Notes: generated from the sequence alone by a model not told the origin. Shown: positions 7,584-15,292, counted from the stretch's first letter. The stretch: DNA of 23,539 nt from Candidatus Aminicenantota bacterium (GCA_030615975.1 JAUWYH010000003.1:1-23539); one strand, 5' to 3'. Program-made: numbers and translations.

Positions 7584-8237
7584 ATGATAAAGTGCAAGTT
7601 CGAAGACCTCATCGATGATTATTTATTAAACAGACTATCTGAGACCAACAGAGAGAATTTCGAGGAACACTATTTTAACTGCACCCACTGTTATGAAAAA
7701 ATGGTCGAAAGAGAGGAGCTAATTTCTGTTATCAAGAACAAAGGATACACGATTTTTCAAGATGAATATCTGGCTGAAGAAACAAAAAGAGTTCCCTGGT
7801 TTGAATCAGTGCGTTCTTATTTTACTCCCAGACAATGGGCATTTGCTGCTGTTTCAGCAGCTTTATTCCTCATTGTGATTTTTGGAGTCATTCCTACTCT
7901 CAACAGAACATCACCTCAATTTTACATAAATAATGAAGATGTAGTTAGAGGAGAATCAATAACTCTTATTTCTCCGCTGATAGACATCAAATCTGTACCT
8001 TCTCAGTTCAAGTGGAAAAGCCTTGGAAAAAATGTTGAATACAACATCTATATTTACAATGAGAAACTCATATGGACTGGCACTACAAAAGAAAATGTCA
8101 TCACTCTTCCCGAAGAAGTCAGAAAATTGATGACCTCTGATCAAAAATATTCCTGGAAAGTGAAAGCCTTCTCTCCTGAAGGTTTTCTCATCGCTATCTC
8201 AAGCAGAGTTCAATTCAAGATTATCCCAACAAAATAA
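7584..8237 (+). CDS. Membrane-anchored zinc-finger anti-sigma factor
   Basis: The protein probably holds the upstream sigma factor inactive at the inner membrane. The N-terminal 45 residues resemble the anti-sigma zinc-binding domain: CKFEDLIDDYLLNRLSE, then HYFNCTHCYEKM, which gives the H-x3-C-x2-C pattern. One membrane segment lies at about residues 90-108 (WAFAAVSAALFLIVIFGVI). The remaining 110 residues would be periplasmic, with a beta-rich, fibronectin-like look (FKWKSLGKNVEYNIYIYNEK and DQKYSWKVKAFSPEG). That makes it the candidate sensor or docking domain. At 217 aa the length is normal. The ATG at 7584 has a Shine-Dalgarno AAAGGA about 8 bases upstream, unlike the sigma gene 64 bases before it. 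Confidence 0.85.
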   Translation: MIKCKFEDLIDDYLLNRLSETNRENFEEHYFNCTHCYEKMVEREELISVIKNKGYTIFQDEYLAEETKRVPWFESVRSYFTPRQWAFAAVSAALFLIVIFGVIPTLNRTSPQFYINNEDVVRGESITLISPLIDIKSVPSQFKWKSLGKNVEYNIYIYNEKLIWTGTTKENVITLPEEVRKLMTSDQKYSWKVKAFSPEGFLIAISSRVQFKIIPTK

Positions 8238-8243
8238 ATAGAA

Positions 8244-8300
8244 AAGGGGACAGGCAACTTTTCTGATAAAAAAGTAGCCTGTCCCCTTCCTCCTTTTTTT
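8244..8300. terminator. Bidirectional terminator-like palindrome (GGGGACAGGC repeat type)
   Basis: AAGGGGACAGGCAACTTTT (8244-8262) pairs with 8270-8288 over 19 base pairs with one A.A mismatch and a 7-base loop. A T-run follows on the plus side (8294-8300) and T-rich sequence follows on the minus side. It lies between the convergent anti-sigma and ricT genes, so it can end both transcripts. From memory, palindromes built on GGGGACAGGC recur between genes in many bacterial genomes, so this may also be a dispersed REP-type repeat. Confidence 0.8.
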
Positions 8301-8301
8301 C

Positions 8302-8982
8302 TTAATCCTCTTCAACTTTCTCTTCTCCTGAATACATCCGCCCTCGAGTCTCATCTTCAAATGCAAGGCAACACATCAATCGGCCACACAACCCAGAAAT
8401 CTTTGTCGGATTAATAATGATTTGTTGTTTTTTTGCTTTCTGAATGGTCACCGGTTTAAAACTTTTCATGAAATTGAAACAACAGATAGCCCGTCCGCAA
8501 ACACCCAATCCTCCGACTATTTTTGCTTCATCTCGAACTCCTATCTGACGCATTTCAATCCTCATCTTGAATTCTTTAGCCAAATCCTTAACAAGTTGCC
8601 TAAAGTCAATTCGTCCATCCGCAGTATAATAGAATATCCCCTTTTTCTCATTAAAGAAGTAATGAACCAAAACCAGTTTCATGGGTAAATTTCGAGCTTT
8701 GATTCTTCTGAGACAAAAATCAAAAGCTTTTTTCTCTTTTTCTTTCAGCCATTTGAATTTTTTCTTGTCATCACTGGTCGCCATTCGGATAATCTTAACC
8801 GCATCATGACCAGATTTATGGTATTTGCAGACTATGCTCGAAACATCTATAACCACTGCTAAATCCCCCCCTAACTCAGATTCAATGATGCAGAAATCGC
8901 CTCTTTTTATCTCCTCTTTTCCCTTTTTTGCCCGAAAAATTTTACCCGATCTCTCTGAAAGAACACACACTATATCAGACAT
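8302..8982 (-). CDS. ricT: PSP1-domain protein, RicT/YaaT-like
   Basis: The family is that of B. subtilis RicT (YaaT), part of the iron-sulfur Y-complex (RicA-RicF-RicT) that helps RNase Y process mRNA and also affects phosphorelay signalling. The PSP1 core spans about residues 60-200. The hallmark cysteines lie in GLGVCGRAICC (about 160-170) and GLCGRLMCCL (about 198-207), which fit iron-sulfur ligation. At 226 aa it is somewhat shorter than B. subtilis YaaT (about 275 aa). The ATG at 8982 lies 4 bases after the holB stop, with a weak GAG upstream, so translation is probably coupled. The holB-ricT pairing is also found in Firmicutes, which strengthens the call. RicA and RicF partners are not in this window. 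Confidence 0.88.
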   Translation of the reverse strand: MSDIVCVLSERSGKIFRAKKGKEEIKRGDFCIIESELGGDLAVVIDVSSIVCKYHKSGHDAVKIIRMATSDDKKKFKWLKEKEKKAFDFCLRRIKARNLPMKLVLVHYFFNEKKGIFYYTADGRIDFRQLVKDLAKEFKMRIEMRQIGVRDEAKIVGGLGVCGRAICCFNFMKSFKPVTIQKAKKQQIIINPTKISGLCGRLMCCLAFEDETRGRMYSGEEKVEED

Positions 8983-8986
8983 GTCT

Positions 8987-9964
8987 CTAGCTTATCAAAT
9001 TAGAAAATAAGGAAGTAACAAGCAGGTTCATATTCAGATTCTTCTGCATAGCATAAAAAGCATAATCTATTTTTTCAAGGTAGTCCATCGCCTTCGAAAG
9101 ACTAAGGAAATTCTCTGTTTTCTTGAATACTTCTGCGTAGTCTGGATTCATCAGGAGGCGAATATCACTTTTCTCCTTTATCAAAATAAGATCGCGGCAG
9201 AAGGAGGAAAATATTTCTAAAACCTCCTCTAGCTCTTCCCTCCTAAGGCTTCGAGAAGAAACATAATTTTTTAAAAAAGTCGCAACTTTTTCCTTCTTAA
9301 GCAGAGATAAGAAAAGTTCCCACGCTTTCGCTCTTTTAGCTTGAATCTCTTCCCATTCCAAATTTAGAGCTTTTTTAAGATTCCCACCTACTAGGAGAGC
9401 TATAATTTTGGCTCTTTCCTTTCCAAATCCTTTCTCTAAAAGAATTTTTTCTATATCTTCTCTAGAGACAGGTTGAAAGCTTAAGATCTGACATCTTGAT
9501 TTTATGGTCGGCTTTATCACATCAGGATTATGAGTAACAAGAATAATATGAGAAAAAAGAGGGGGTTCTTCCAATATTTTCAAAAGAGAATTCGCAGCTT
9601 CTTCATTCATCTTTTCAGCTTCAGCCACAATAAAGACTCTTTTCTGTCCCACCATAGGTTTCAAATAGGCTGTTTGCTTTAATATCCTTATCTGATCTAT
9701 TTTAATTATGTTTCCATCAGGAGAAATCACCATAACATCAGGAAAATTATCACGGCTTATTGCTTTGCAGGGAGAACAGACCTCGCATGCATCATCCTTT
9801 TTTTTCTCGCAATTCATAGCCTTAGCCAACACCAAAGCCAAGCTCTTTTTCCCTACTCCTTCTAATCCACAGAAAAGCATGGAATTCGGTATTCTATCTT
9901 TCTGAAGAGCTTTTCTCAGTATCTTTTTCTGGCGTTCATTCCCCAATATATCTTTAAAAGCCAT
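8987..9964 (-). CDS. holB: DNA polymerase III delta' subunit
   Basis: Delta' is the rigid stator of the clamp loader that places the beta sliding clamp on primed DNA. The AAA+ fold starts with FKDILGNERQKKILRKAL and the P-loop GLEGVGKKSLA (about residues 34-44). A zinc module follows, with Cys residues in MNCEKKKDDACEVCSPC (about 51-67). Sensor 1 and the trigger region are visible in AANSLLKILEEPP, with the SRC motif in IKSRCQILSF (about 154-163). The C-terminal helical collar is divergent, as usual. At 325 aa it is full length. Its ATG is 4 bases after the uvrA stop. There is no good Shine-Dalgarno, so expression probably depends on coupling with uvrA. Confidence 0.93.
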   Translation of the reverse strand: MAFKDILGNERQKKILRKALQKDRIPNSMLFCGLEGVGKKSLALVLAKAMNCEKKKDDACEVCSPCKAISRDNFPDVMVISPDGNIIKIDQIRILKQTAYLKPMVGQKRVFIVAEAEKMNEEAANSLLKILEEPPLFSHIILVTHNPDVIKPTIKSRCQILSFQPVSREDIEKILLEKGFGKERAKIIALLVGGNLKKALNLEWEEIQAKRAKAWELFLSLLKKEKVATFLKNYVSSRSLRREELEEVLEIFSSFCRDLILIKEKSDIRLLMNPDYAEVFKKTENFLSLSKAMDYLEKIDYAFYAMQKNLNMNLLVTSLFSNLIS

Positions 9965-9968
9965 TTTT

Positions 9969-12512
9969 TTATTTCGCTTCCGAAAAAATCTTCTCTTGAG
10001 GATTATCTCGATTTAGAGCTAAAACTTTTTTCAAGAATTTGCCGGTATATGATTTCTCTGATTCTGCCACTCCTTCCGGACTCCCTTTGGCTACTACCCA
10101 TCCTCCTCTCTCTCCTCCTTCTGGACCAAGGTCTATAATATAATCGGAATACTTGATAACTTCAAGGTTATGCTCAACAATGACCACTGTGTTTCCTAGT
10201 CTAACCAGTTCCGAAAGCACCTCAAGAAGTTTGCGGACATCATCGAAATGAAGTCCTGTTGTAGGCTCATCTAAAAGATACAACGTCTGACCTGTATCTT
10301 TACGACTTAGTTCTTTAGTCAATTTGATCCGCTGAGCCTCTCCTCCTGATAAAGTTGGAGCCGGCTGTCCCAATCTGATGTATCCCAACCCGACCTTTTT
10401 CAATATACCCAACTTTCTCTTCAAAACAGGATGAGCCTTTAAATATTCAAAAGCCTCATCCACTGTCATCGCCAAATAATCAGCAATGTTTTTACCTTTA
10501 TAAATGATGGAAAGTGTTTCTTTGTTATACCGCCTACCCTGGCACCGATCGCATGTTACAAAGACATCAGGCAAAAAATGCATTTCGATTTTCCTTGCTC
10601 CTGCTCCCCTGCATTCCTCACAGCGTCCTCCAGAGAGATTGAAACTGAAGCGGCCTGCCCAATACCCTCTTATTCGTGATTCTGGACTAAGAGCAAAAAG
10701 CTGTCTCAAAGAGGAAAATAACCCTGTATAAGTGGCTGGGTTCGAACGAGGTGTCCGTCCTATAGGTTTTTGATCTACAGAAATAACCTTGTTGATTTGA
10801 TCAATCCCTAAAATTTCCTTATGTTTACCAACCTTTTGCTTGGCTTTATAGAATATATTCAAAAGGCTTTTATAAAGAATATCGTATATAAGAGTGCTTT
10901 TTCCTGAACCTGAAACCCCGGTTACAGCAGTTATAACAGCAAGGGGAATTCGAACATCGATATTTTTTAAGTTATGTTCCTCTGCTTGCCTAATTGTAAG
11001 CCAGCCTTTTGGCCTTCTTCTTTCCGATGGGATTTGGATAGATTTATCTCCTCTAAGATACTGAGAAGTCAGAGAGTGAACAGAAGAGAGGATACTATCT
11101 AAATTTCCCTCGGCAACTTTATACCCTCCGTCTTCTCCGGCACCAGGACCTAAATCCAGGATAAAATCAGCCGAGCGGATAGTCTGCTCGTCATGTTCAA
11201 CAACAATTATCGAATTCCCTTCGTCTCTAATGTTTCTCAACAAAGAAATCAGCCTTCGGTTATCTTTCTGATGGAGGCCAATTGTCGGTTCATCCAGAAC
11301 ATAAAGGATGCCTCTCAAACGAGCACCTATCTGGGCTGCGAGACGGACCCGACGTGCTTCTCCGCCCGAAAGAGAAGCGGTCGTCCGGGTTAACTGAAGG
11401 TAGGGAATTCCTAGTTCCACCATGACTTCAAGGCGGGAATCGACTTCTTTCAGAATTTTTGAAACAATCGGCTCTTGATTAGAAGAAAAATCTAAGGAAG
11501 AAAGTTCTGAAATCAAGTTGTTCACAGGAAGGGAGCTCAATTCGTAAATATTTCTGCCGCCTATCCTTACAGCCAGACTTTCTTTCTTCAGCCTGCTTCC
11601 TTCACAAAAAGAGCAGCCCTCTCCCGTAAGCTCAATTTCACCCCATTGATCCAAGATGGTCTGAAAGCCGATACCGTGGCAGCTGGGACAGGCTCCATAG
11701 GGACTGTTAAAAGAAAAGGTTCGAGGTTCAAGCTCAGGAAGGCTTATCTCACAGTATGGACAGAGGAGATTTAAGGAATAAAAAAAATCTCTTCCATCTT
11801 TATCCATCACCAGGAGATCTCCTCCCCCCATCTCAAGAGCCTGATTCACAGCCTCCTTCAGCCTTTTTTCTGAATCTGAAGAAATTTTTATTTCATCTAT
11901 TAAAACCTCGATGTTATGTTTTTTTTGCCTTTCCAGTGATATCTTCTCTTCTATCTCTCTAAATTGTCCATCCACACGAAAACGAAGATAACCTTTTTTT
12001 CTTAGCCTTTCGAAAAGAGTATTGTATTCTCCCTTGCGACCTTTAACTAAAGGAGATAGGATTTTCATTTTTTTCTGACAAGAGCCTTCGAATATTCTTT
12101 TTACAATCTGATCTGGAGTCTGAGAGCTTACCTTCCTGCCACAGCGATGACAGAGAGGAGTTCCAACCCGAGCAAAGAGAAGCCTTAAGAGATCATAGAT
12201 CTCTGTTACAGTCCCAACTGTGGAGCGAGGATTTGAAGAAATCGTTCTTTGGTCAATAGAAATCGAGGGGGATAGCCCCTCGATGGATTCAACCTCAGGC
12301 TTTTCCATCTGTTCGATGTATTGCCTCGCATACGTTGATAGACATTGTATGTAACGCCTTTGTCCCTCAGCAAAGAGGGTATCGAAAGCAAGAGAAGATT
12401 TTCCAGACCCACTCGGCCCAGTGATTACAATCAGCTTGTTCCGTGGCAGATTTATATCTATTTTTTTAAGATTGTGTTGAGCCGCTTTCTTCACTCGAAT
12501 CTCTTCTAGCAT
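9969..12512 (-). CDS. uvrA: Excinuclease ABC subunit A lacking the signature-I insertion domain
   Basis: UvrA finds bulky DNA lesions and loads UvrB in nucleotide excision repair. Two ABC modules are intact: Walker A GPSGSGKSSL (32-41) and GVSGSGKSTL in the second half, with signatures LSGGEARRVRLA and LSGGEAQRIKLT and Walker B motifs LYVLDEPTIGLH and LYLLDEPTTGLH. Zinc module 1 has Cys251, 254, 275 and 278. Zinc module 2 (CEECRGAG to CDRCQGRRY) has C-x2-C-x19-C-x2-C spacing. The UvrB-binding region (about 125-235) is present. The protein is 847 aa, against about 940 usually. Only 21 residues separate Cys278 from the next CSFC motif, where E. coli UvrA has over 100, so the insertion domain is absent. 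The frame is uninterrupted. It is the first gene of the uvrA-holB-ricT operon. Confidence 0.95.
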   Translation of the reverse strand: MLEEIRVKKAAQHNLKKIDINLPRNKLIVITGPSGSGKSSLAFDTLFAEGQRRYIQCLSTYARQYIEQMEKPEVESIEGLSPSISIDQRTISSNPRSTVGTVTEIYDLLRLLFARVGTPLCHRCGRKVSSQTPDQIVKRIFEGSCQKKMKILSPLVKGRKGEYNTLFERLRKKGYLRFRVDGQFREIEEKISLERQKKHNIEVLIDEIKISSDSEKRLKEAVNQALEMGGGDLLVMDKDGRDFFYSLNLLCPYCEISLPELEPRTFSFNSPYGACPSCHGIGFQTILDQWGEIELTGEGCSFCEGSRLKKESLAVRIGGRNIYELSSLPVNNLISELSSLDFSSNQEPIVSKILKEVDSRLEVMVELGIPYLQLTRTTASLSGGEARRVRLAAQIGARLRGILYVLDEPTIGLHQKDNRRLISLLRNIRDEGNSIIVVEHDEQTIRSADFILDLGPGAGEDGGYKVAEGNLDSILSSVHSLTSQYLRGDKSIQIPSERRRPKGWLTIRQAEEHNLKNIDVRIPLAVITAVTGVSGSGKSTLIYDILYKSLLNIFYKAKQKVGKHKEILGIDQINKVISVDQKPIGRTPRSNPATYTGLFSSLRQLFALSPESRIRGYWAGRFSFNLSGGRCEECRGAGARKIEMHFLPDVFVTCDRCQGRRYNKETLSIIYKGKNIADYLAMTVDEAFEYLKAHPVLKRKLGILKKVGLGYIRLGQPAPTLSGGEAQRIKLTKELSRKDTGQTLYLLDEPTTGLHFDDVRKLLEVLSELVRLGNTVVIVEHNLEVIKYSDYIIDLGPEGGERGGWVVAKGSPEGVAESEKSYTGKFLKKVLALNRDNPQEKIFSEAK

Positions 12513-12518
12513 GTTTTC

Positions 12519-12527
12519 ATTTTATCA
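12519..12527 (-). promoter_or_regulatory. Extended -10 promoter of uvrA, predicted leaderless
   Basis: On the minus strand TGATAAAAT (TG, one base, then TAAAAT at 12524-12519) is an extended -10 element ending 6 bases before the uvrA ATG at 12512. No -35 box or Shine-Dalgarno is visible. The transcription start is predicted at or next to the A of the ATG. Confidence 0.5.
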
Positions 12528-12586
12528 CAATATAGGATAGACTAGCGAGAAAAGCCAGGAGGAGATATCTAGCTTCCTTTTAACAT

Positions 12587-12618
12587 AAAGGTCTTTGGGA
12601 ATGGATGAAGCGACCTTT
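12587..12618. repeat. Hairpin between the structured RNA and uvrA
   Basis: AAAGGTC at 12587-12593 pairs with GACCTTT at 12612-12618 across an 18-base loop. On the minus strand it lies just 3' of the structured RNA element and could be its 3' boundary or a weak terminator. No long T-run follows, so termination is uncertain. Confidence 0.4.
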
Positions 12619-12626
12619 GAAGAAAG

Positions 12627-12783
12627 GCTCAGGCTATATGGTTCCAAAACACGTTGCTTTTGCCCCAGCGAGTCAAAAGCAACTCGGATCAAGGCTTCGC
12701 TCTCCTCTCCCTCGGAGAGGAACCGTGCCCGCTCAGCCTTTCTCACGGTTTTTTCACCATACAGCCTTCGCCAAGTGAGCACA
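12627..12783 (-). ncRNA. Highly structured RNA element, possibly a HEARO/omega-RNA-type scaffold
   Basis: Read on the minus strand, a 12-bp outer helix joins AGGCUGUAUGGU (12767-12756) to ACCAUAUAGCCU (12642-12631), with one G.U pair. GCUC (12780-12777) and GAGC (12630-12627) can extend it. Three hairpins lie inside: AACCGUG/CACGGUU (12750-12744, 12727-12721), CCUCUCC/GGAGAGG (12720-12714, 12710-12704) and GUUGCUUUUG/CAAAAGCAAC (12683-12674, 12662-12653). The first hairpin loop holds AAGGCU (12740-12735), complementary to AGCCUU (12696-12691), which allows a 6-bp pseudoknot. The G.U pair would be C.A on the plus strand, so the RNA is read as minus. It is GC-richer than its surroundings. The layout resembles my memory of HEARO RNAs. 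That identity is tentative, and no iscB or isrB lies nearby. Confidence 0.6.
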
Positions 12784-12858
12784 CCCGAATTTGTCGGCCG
12801 GTCGAGATGTTTGAGCACGAGACATAAAAACAAACGGAAAAAAAGATGCTTACTCCCA

Positions 12859-12908
12859 TTGACCATTTCAGGCACTCATAATAATATAAGATTATCTAAG
12901 TATCAGGA
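12859..12908 (+). promoter_or_regulatory. Predicted promoter and ribosome-binding site of the helicase gene
   Basis: TTGACC at 12859-12864, a 17-base spacer and TAATAT at 12882-12887 form a plausible sigma-70 promoter. A Shine-Dalgarno AGGA at 12905-12908 is spaced 6 bases from the ATG at 12915. The leader would be about 20 bases. Confidence 0.5.
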
Positions 12909-12914
12909 ACAAAA

Positions 12915-15266
12915 ATGAAAAGAGAAGAAAATCTTTTTAAATCCTTAGAAATATTAAAAGAAATAGGAGTGAAAAACAATTCAATCCGGGCCATAAAACA
13001 TCTTCCTTCTCAAGAAGGGCTCTACGAGGATTATCCTCCAGAAATTCACCCTACACTGATCAAATGTTTAAAAGAAAAGGGGTTCTTGAAGCTCTACACC
13101 CATCAACACCTTTCCTGGAAACTTCTCAATGAAGGGAAAAACATTGTTGTCGTCACTCCCACCGCTTCAGGAAAAACCCTTTGCTATAACCTTCCGGTTC
13201 TTGATGCTATCCTTCAAAACCCAACGACTCGAGCGATATATCTTTTCCCCACAAAAGCTCTCTCTCAAGATCAAAGAGCAGAACTTGATGAAACAATCAG
13301 CCTTCTTCCTGAAGAAATAAGGATTTTTACTTATGACGGCGACACACCCCAGGATGCCAGAAAAGCTATAAGAGCTCGTGGCCATATCATCCTCACAAAT
13401 CCTGATATGCTTCACACAGGAATCCTGCCTCACCACACAAAATGGATTAAACTTTTCGAAAATTTAAAATACATTGTTATCGACGAGCTCCATAATTATC
13501 GCGGTATTTTTGGCAGTCATCTGGCGAATGTCTTAAGAAGACTGAAGAGGATAACAAAATTTTATGGAAGCCGTCCCCAATTTATTCTCTGTACTGCTAC
13601 TATAGCCAACCCTTTAGAAATAGCAGAAAAAATGACAGAAGAGCCTGTGAGTTTGATTGACAATAATGGAGCTCCCCAAGGAGAAAAATATTTCATCTTC
13701 TACAACCCTCCTGTTGTCAACAGATTTTTAGGTATCCGCCGCTCCTACGTCAATGAATCCCGCCGAGTTGCCTCAATCTTCTTAAAAAACAGCCTTCAGA
13801 CAATCGTCTTTGCTCAGAGCCGTCTCATTACAGAAATTTTATTGACATATCTTAAAGAAGACATCGAAAAGAGAATCGAGGATAAAGGTCTTATCCGGGG
13901 ATACAGGGGCGGTTATCTTCCTCTTAAGAGAAGAGAAATCGAAAAATATTTAAGAGAAGGAAAGATAAGAGGTGTGGTCTCCACTAATGCCTTGGAATTA
14001 GGAATTGATATCGGAAGTTTGGATGTTGCCGTGCTTGCTGGTTACCCAGGAACCATCTCCAGCACATGGCAAAGGGCTGGCCGTGCAGGGCGAAAAACAG
14101 GGAAATCAGCGGCGGTTTTGGTGGCTTCCAGCTCTCCTCTTGACCAGTTCATCATAAATCATCCCGATTACTTTTTCTCCAAAAACCCTGAGAAAGCTCT
14201 TATTAATCCGGATAATCTCTCTATTCTTGTCAGTCATATCGAGTGCGCCACTTTCGAGCTTCCTTTTAGCGACGGAGAAAAGTTCGGCCGTGTAGAAATA
14301 AGTGAAATTCTTAAATTTCTGGAAGAAGAAAATTTAGTTCATCACTCAAAAGACAAATGGTTCTGGACATCTGATGTCTATCCTGCAGATGGAGTGAACC
14401 TTAGAAGCATAAGTTCTGACAATTTCGTCGTTGTCGATACCTCCGAAAAACCCAAAGCTATTGCTGAAGTCGATTTTTCTTCTGCCCTGACTACACTTCA
14501 TCCAAAAGCCATTTACATCTGTGAAGGAGAACAATATTATGTAGAAAAACTTGATTACAATCAGCGAAAAGCTTATGTCAAAAATACAGATGTGGATTAT
14601 TTCACTGATGCCATAGATTACACCAAGATCAAAATCCTCGACGTCTTTGACAAAAAAACTCTGGAAAAATGCGCTATTTCCCATGGAGAGGTCCATGTGG
14701 CCACCCAAGTTGTAGGTTTTAAAAAAATCAAATTCTATACGATGGAAAATGTAGGCGCTGGCGATTTGAGTCTCCCTCAAAACGAAATGCACACTACAGC
14801 CTATTGGTTGACCATTCCCTCTGATATTTTTCATGCCCTTCCTTTTTCCTCTGAACAAAAAATAAACGGTCTTTTTGGGTTAGCTTATATTCTCCATCAT
14901 GTATCCCCCATATTCATGATGTGTGATCTTCATGACATCGGAATCTCCATCGGAGATAACTTTACTGGAAGATCAATCCCACCTCGGGATATTTCTTATA
15001 AAATCCAACAAGAGGAGGATCGAGCCTTTTTATTAGACGATATGGAGTTCGAGCCTAATATTTTTATTTATGATAACTATCCCGGAGGTATAGGTCTAAG
15101 CCCTTCTCTTTTTGATCTGGAGAAAAAGCTTCTTAGACAGTGCATGGAAACGATCAAAGTCTGCCTTTGTAAAGAAGGATGTCCCTCCTGTGTCGGCCCT
15201 TCCAAAGAAAGCGGCAAACAGGCCAAGCAGGTCGCCTTAGAAATTTTAAAAAAAATAACAAGTTGA
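12915..15266 (+). CDS. DEAD/DEAH-box DNA helicase with C-terminal DUF1998-type zinc region (MrfA/YprA-like)
   Basis: Superfamily 2 helicase of the YprA/MrfA group. B. subtilis MrfA acts in UvrABC-independent repair of mitomycin C damage. Motifs: Q-like LYTHQHLSWKLL (about 59-70), Walker A TPTASGKTLCYNLP (about 81-94), Walker B VIDELHNYRG (about 189-198), motif III CTATIANP, motif V STNALELGIDIG and motif VI TWQRAGRAGR. The last 100 residues contain DNYPGGIGLSPSLF and a cysteine cluster CLCKEGCPSCVGP, probably zinc-binding. At 783 aa it is full length for the group. The ATG at 12915 has an AGGA ribosome-binding site. It diverges from uvrA across the structured RNA region, so two DNA-repair genes flank that element. 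The TGA stop lies at the edge of a palindromic repeat. Confidence 0.92.
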   Translation: MKREENLFKSLEILKEIGVKNNSIRAIKHLPSQEGLYEDYPPEIHPTLIKCLKEKGFLKLYTHQHLSWKLLNEGKNIVVVTPTASGKTLCYNLPVLDAILQNPTTRAIYLFPTKALSQDQRAELDETISLLPEEIRIFTYDGDTPQDARKAIRARGHIILTNPDMLHTGILPHHTKWIKLFENLKYIVIDELHNYRGIFGSHLANVLRRLKRITKFYGSRPQFILCTATIANPLEIAEKMTEEPVSLIDNNGAPQGEKYFIFYNPPVVNRFLGIRRSYVNESRRVASIFLKNSLQTIVFAQSRLITEILLTYLKEDIEKRIEDKGLIRGYRGGYLPLKRREIEKYLREGKIRGVVSTNALELGIDIGSLDVAVLAGYPGTISSTWQRAGRAGRKTGKSAAVLVASSSPLDQFIINHPDYFFSKNPEKALINPDNLSILVSHIECATFELPFSDGEKFGRVEISEILKFLEEENLVHHSKDKWFWTSDVYPADGVNLRSISSDNFVVVDTSEKPKAIAEVDFSSALTTLHPKAIYICEGEQYYVEKLDYNQRKAYVKNTDVDYFTDAIDYTKIKILDVFDKKTLEKCAISHGEVHVATQVVGFKKIKFYTMENVGAGDLSLPQNEMHTTAYWLTIPSDIFHALPFSSEQKINGLFGLAYILHHVSPIFMMCDLHDIGISIGDNFTGRSIPPRDISYKIQQEEDRAFLLDDMEFEPNIFIYDNYPGGIGLSPSLFDLEKKLLRQCMETIKVCLCKEGCPSCVGPSKESGKQAKQVALEILKKITS

Positions 15267-15292
15267 GATTGCCATGCTTCGTTCGCAATGAC
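15265..15292. repeat. ATTGC/GCAAT palindromic intergenic repeat, copy 1
   Basis: A 28-base unit with arms ATTGC (15268-15272) and GCAAT (15285-15289) around CATGCTTCGTTC. Its edge overlaps the TGA stop of the helicase gene. It resembles the widespread repeat often seen as ATTGCGAGCGAAGCG...GCAAT. A related copy lies at 23111-23143 in the opposite orientation. Confidence 0.6.

Noticed and set aside
12525..12875. 116-codon minus-strand frame between uvrA and the helicase
   Set aside because: It spans the structured RNA, its composition is unlike its neighbours, and it has no clear ribosome-binding site. The nested perfect stems explain the sequence better than a protein does.
12595..12918. 107-codon plus-strand frame in the same region
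   Set aside because: It covers the complement of the structured RNA and ends within the helicase start region. There is no Shine-Dalgarno and no recognisable domain.
13840..13850. TTGACA inside the helicase gene
   Set aside because: It has no matching -10 and sits in the middle of a conserved coding region, so it is most likely chance.
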